A stretch of DNA of 62,268 nucleotides from contig CAMHNQ010000013.1 in the NCBI GenBank assembly GCA_946186495.1, forward strand, positions 1 to 62,268, given 5' to 3'. The position numbers and the translations under genes were made by a program. Below are positions 60,683-62,268 of the stretch, piece after piece (within the stretch, counting starts at the first letter, position 1; the number at the start of each line of letters is the position of its first letter). The DNA comes from an uncultured Bacteroidales bacterium (lineage in GTDB: Bacteria > Bacteroidota > Bacteroidia > Bacteroidales > WCHB1-69). The notes beneath the pieces were generated by a model. The model had not been told where the DNA came from, ran no database searches, and was given only the letters and a program-made list of their open reading frames with translations.

Positions 60683-61936
60683 TCACTTCCAGAATTCCAC
60701 CCATTTCCTCTCCTCTTCGCTGAAAACAGCCGTGTTCCCGTCGTATTCCGGATTCGGGAGGTACCAGTCGGTGGATTCGAAATAGTCTTGCAGCGGTTTG
60801 CTTTTGAAGATGTAGCCCCGGTAGGCGAAAGGCAGGTTCCGCAGGATGCGGCGCTGCTCGGGGGTGACGAGGGTGTCATAAGCAAGACTGAGTTTTGTGC
60901 TGTCGTTAGTGAACGCCGCAGTCATTTCGTTGTAGAGAATGGAGAGAATCTGGGGATAAGGATAATATTGCGACGCCACCCCCTCTTTCGATGATTTGCC
61001 CGCGAAAAGATTGTTTTCTCCGTCGGAATTCCAGTCCACAAAATTCCATATTCGACGTTTCTCGATAGTGAGTTCTCCTTCGGGATGGAAATTTGCCTTG
61101 CGGAAAGAGACACCACCCTCTTGGATGTGGAACAAGGGACAACTGACACGGATGTCATCATTATTATCCCAAACCCAAACACTGTCGCTGGAAATCTTGC
61201 CTCGCCCGTCAATGGCCCACTCGCTGGCGCTTTTGAAAAAATCGGGATGAATCATAAACGACTCACGGTCGCCCATGTTAATATTCAGCGTGAAATCGTC
61301 GATTTGGTGGTTCGCCCAGCGGTTGGCCGCTGTCAGCACGTAAGGGAAATAGTATTCGTCTCCCGCGCTGAAAGAGAGGTCGAAGTCGTAGGTGTGGTAG
61401 ATGATGTTCAGTCCGGGACGGAATTTCGCCTCGAAGTGATAGACGTAGTCGGTGGGCAGTACTGGAGGATAATCCCAGGCGGCCAGTGTGTCATGGATCT
61501 GCCGTGGTGTCCAGCCCTGGATGATGTTGCCGTTTTGGTAGTAAGGGGGTGTGACGGGTAGTTTGTCGGTTTTATAGCGCACATTGACGTTCGACACCCC
61601 AAATGAAAGCGGCTCGCCGTTCATGAAGACCTTGAAGTTGCGGATGCGCGGGTGGAAGGGGAAACAAGTCTCGAAGTCCTTCATGTCATTGTAAGGCGAC
61701 TCGGCCTCAAACCCGACCAGCAGTTCTTTCTCGCCCACGGGGTTGAAGAACTCGTAATAGACGGTCACCTCGATGTGGTCGCCCACGCGGTTGAGGGTCA
61801 GTACCTCCTTCCTCACGCTGATGTCGGTTTCCGTGATCGGGATCAGCTGGTTGCCGGAAGCGTAGAACACACCATCGTTGGCCGTGGCAAAAAATGCTGA
61901 CAGACAGCAGAATATGACAATGATGAGTTTCCTCAT
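60683..61936 (-). CDS. Exported YARHG-domain protein
   Basis: A 417-residue exported protein starting at ATG 61936 (MRKLIIVIFCCLSAFFATAN). The N-terminal two thirds are a large beta-rich domain (HIEVTVYYEFFNPVGEKELLVGFEAES, FDLSFSAGDEYYFPYVL). The C-terminal YARHG domain (about 360-415) reads RNLPFAYRGYIFKSKPLQDYF then WYLPNPEYD; the YARHG motif is degenerate to FAYRG. YARHG domains occur in extracellular proteins and are of unknown role. Confidence 0.78.
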   Translation of the reverse strand: MRKLIIVIFCCLSAFFATANDGVFYASGNQLIPITETDISVRKEVLTLNRVGDHIEVTVYYEFFNPVGEKELLVGFEAESPYNDMKDFETCFPFHPRIRNFKVFMNGEPLSFGVSNVNVRYKTDKLPVTPPYYQNGNIIQGWTPRQIHDTLAAWDYPPVLPTDYVYHFEAKFRPGLNIIYHTYDFDLSFSAGDEYYFPYVLTAANRWANHQIDDFTLNINMGDRESFMIHPDFFKSASEWAIDGRGKISSDSVWVWDNNDDIRVSCPLFHIQEGGVSFRKANFHPEGELTIEKRRIWNFVDWNSDGENNLFAGKSSKEGVASQYYPYPQILSILYNEMTAAFTNDSTKLSLAYDTLVTPEQRRILRNLPFAYRGYIFKSKPLQDYFESTDWYLPNPEYDGNTAVFSEEERKWVEFWK

Positions 61937-61957
61937 AGTGGGGTTTATTTGATGGGG

Positions 61958-61965
61958 CAAAGTTA
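61958..61965 (-). promoter_or_regulatory. Predicted -7 box for the YARHG gene
   Basis: CAAAGTTA is TAACTTTG in sense, 22 bases before ATG 61936, in a leader duplicated upstream of the neighbouring lipoprotein gene. Confidence 0.55.
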
Positions 61966-62037
61966 CGAAAAATATTTTTTTCTCAACGAATGCAATACAA
62001 AACTAATTTTTTCGTTGTATGATTAAAAAAATAATTG

Positions 62038-62045
62038 TATTTTTG
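62038..62045 (+). promoter_or_regulatory. Predicted -7 box for the BlaI-like gene
   Basis: TATTTTTG matches TAnnTTTG. It lies 178 bases before ATG 62223, with a hairpin repeat copy in between. Confidence 0.5.
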
Positions 62046-62071
62046 CCGCGTCTTTCCGTGAGCAGCCTATT

Positions 62072-62166
62072 CCCCTCCTTTGGAGGGGTGCCCTCAGGGC
62101 GGGGTGGTAAGGCAAAACGCACGAAGTGCAAGTAACCCCGCACAAGGCGATAGCTGCAGTGCGGGG
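62072..62166 (+). repeat. Multi-hairpin repeat, copy E (leader of the BlaI-like gene)
   Basis: Four hairpins in a row: CCCCTCC-TTT-GGAGGGG (62072-62088), GCCCT-C-AGGGC (62090-62100), GCAC-GAA-GTGC (62119-62129) and CCCCGCAC/GTGCGGGG (62136-62166). The last two match copies A to D; the last stem differs from theirs (CCCCACAC/GTGTGGGG) at both partners. The orientation is opposite, and the copy is untranslated. Confidence 0.8.
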
Positions 62167-62222
62167 GCGAAAGAGGGGCGAAAATACGACAAACAATTAG
62201 TAACTAATAAAATATAAGAACA

Positions 62223-62268
62223 ATGAAAGAATTAACCAAAGCAGAAGAACAGGTGATGCAGGTGCTGT
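62223..62268 (+). CDS. BlaI/MecI-family repressor (partial)
   Basis: Only the first 15 codons are inside the window (MKELTKAEEQVMQVL). This is the characteristic start of BlaI/MecI/CopY winged-helix repressors, which are usually paired with a BlaR1/MecR1-type membrane peptidase. Confidence 0.65.
   Translation, partial: MKELTKAEEQVMQVL

Overview
The window reads as chromosomal DNA of a member of the Bacteroidota, most likely order Bacteroidales. Nearly every gene lacks a Shine-Dalgarno sequence and is instead preceded by the Bacteroidota -7 box TAnnTTTG. Two secreted proteins end in type IX secretion sorting domains (type A and type B). SecD and SecF are fused, and family-specific genes such as DUF4295, PCMD and YARHG proteins are present. 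I cannot name the species.

Layout. 0.2-8.4 kb: Na/Pi cotransporter, GH3-like adenylating enzyme, then a leftward run of two paralogous GT4 glycosyltransferases, a secreted esterase and a PCMD protein. 8.7-11.9 kb: small membrane protein, CorC-like transporter, and a radical SAM/SPASM enzyme overlapping a small lipoprotein gene. 12-15.7 kb: accessory and decaying DNA, with a DUF4143 ATPase behind three direct repeats, a truncated secreted protein, a polyvalent-kinase relic with two in-frame stops and a frameshifted HigB-like/HigA pair. 15.9-19.2 kb: DUF4292 protein, a QueG-KdsD fusion abutting tRNA-Leu(CAG), and rsmI. 19.2-27.5 kb: one leftward operon reading porin, PstS-, PstC-, PstA- and PstB-like, CysD, CysN, CysH, with a divergent membrane-anchored AraC regulator. 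28.4-41.6 kb: secreted proteins and housekeeping genes (ispH, ftsY, rpmG, obg, secDF). 41.6-47.1 kb: an orphan histidine kinase, small unknown genes and gene relics (DUF5618, DUF3990) and a GH20 hexosaminidase. 47.2-52.1 kb: hemW, queE, a DUF721 gene, tatAC and gltX. 52.2-57 kb: a leftward ECF-sigma operon of lipoproteins and small beta-barrels. 57-62.3 kb: RecD-like helicase, sdaA, a YARHG protein and the start of a BlaI-like repressor.

How the genes fit together. The porin/ABC/CysDNH operon looks like a complete route from outer-membrane entry of an oxyanion to sulfite: ATP sulfurylase followed by an iron-sulfur APS reductase, so no cysC is needed. The ABC transporter resembles phosphate Pst systems, but its context argues for sulfate or a related oxyanion.

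Two unusual sequence systems stand out. First, a family of roughly 75-bp repeats made of consecutive GAA-loop hairpins occurs four times in the cys/pst operon and once before the BlaI-like gene. The hairpins keep pairing despite base changes, and two copies lie inside reading frames, giving PstA- and PstS-like proteins the same N-terminal peptide. Second, nine short tandem arrays of 7-bp units, of differing sequence, each overlap the stop codon of a minus-strand gene. Nearly every unit carries a stop trinucleotide in the sense direction, and because 7 is not a multiple of 3 the arrays place stops in all three frames.
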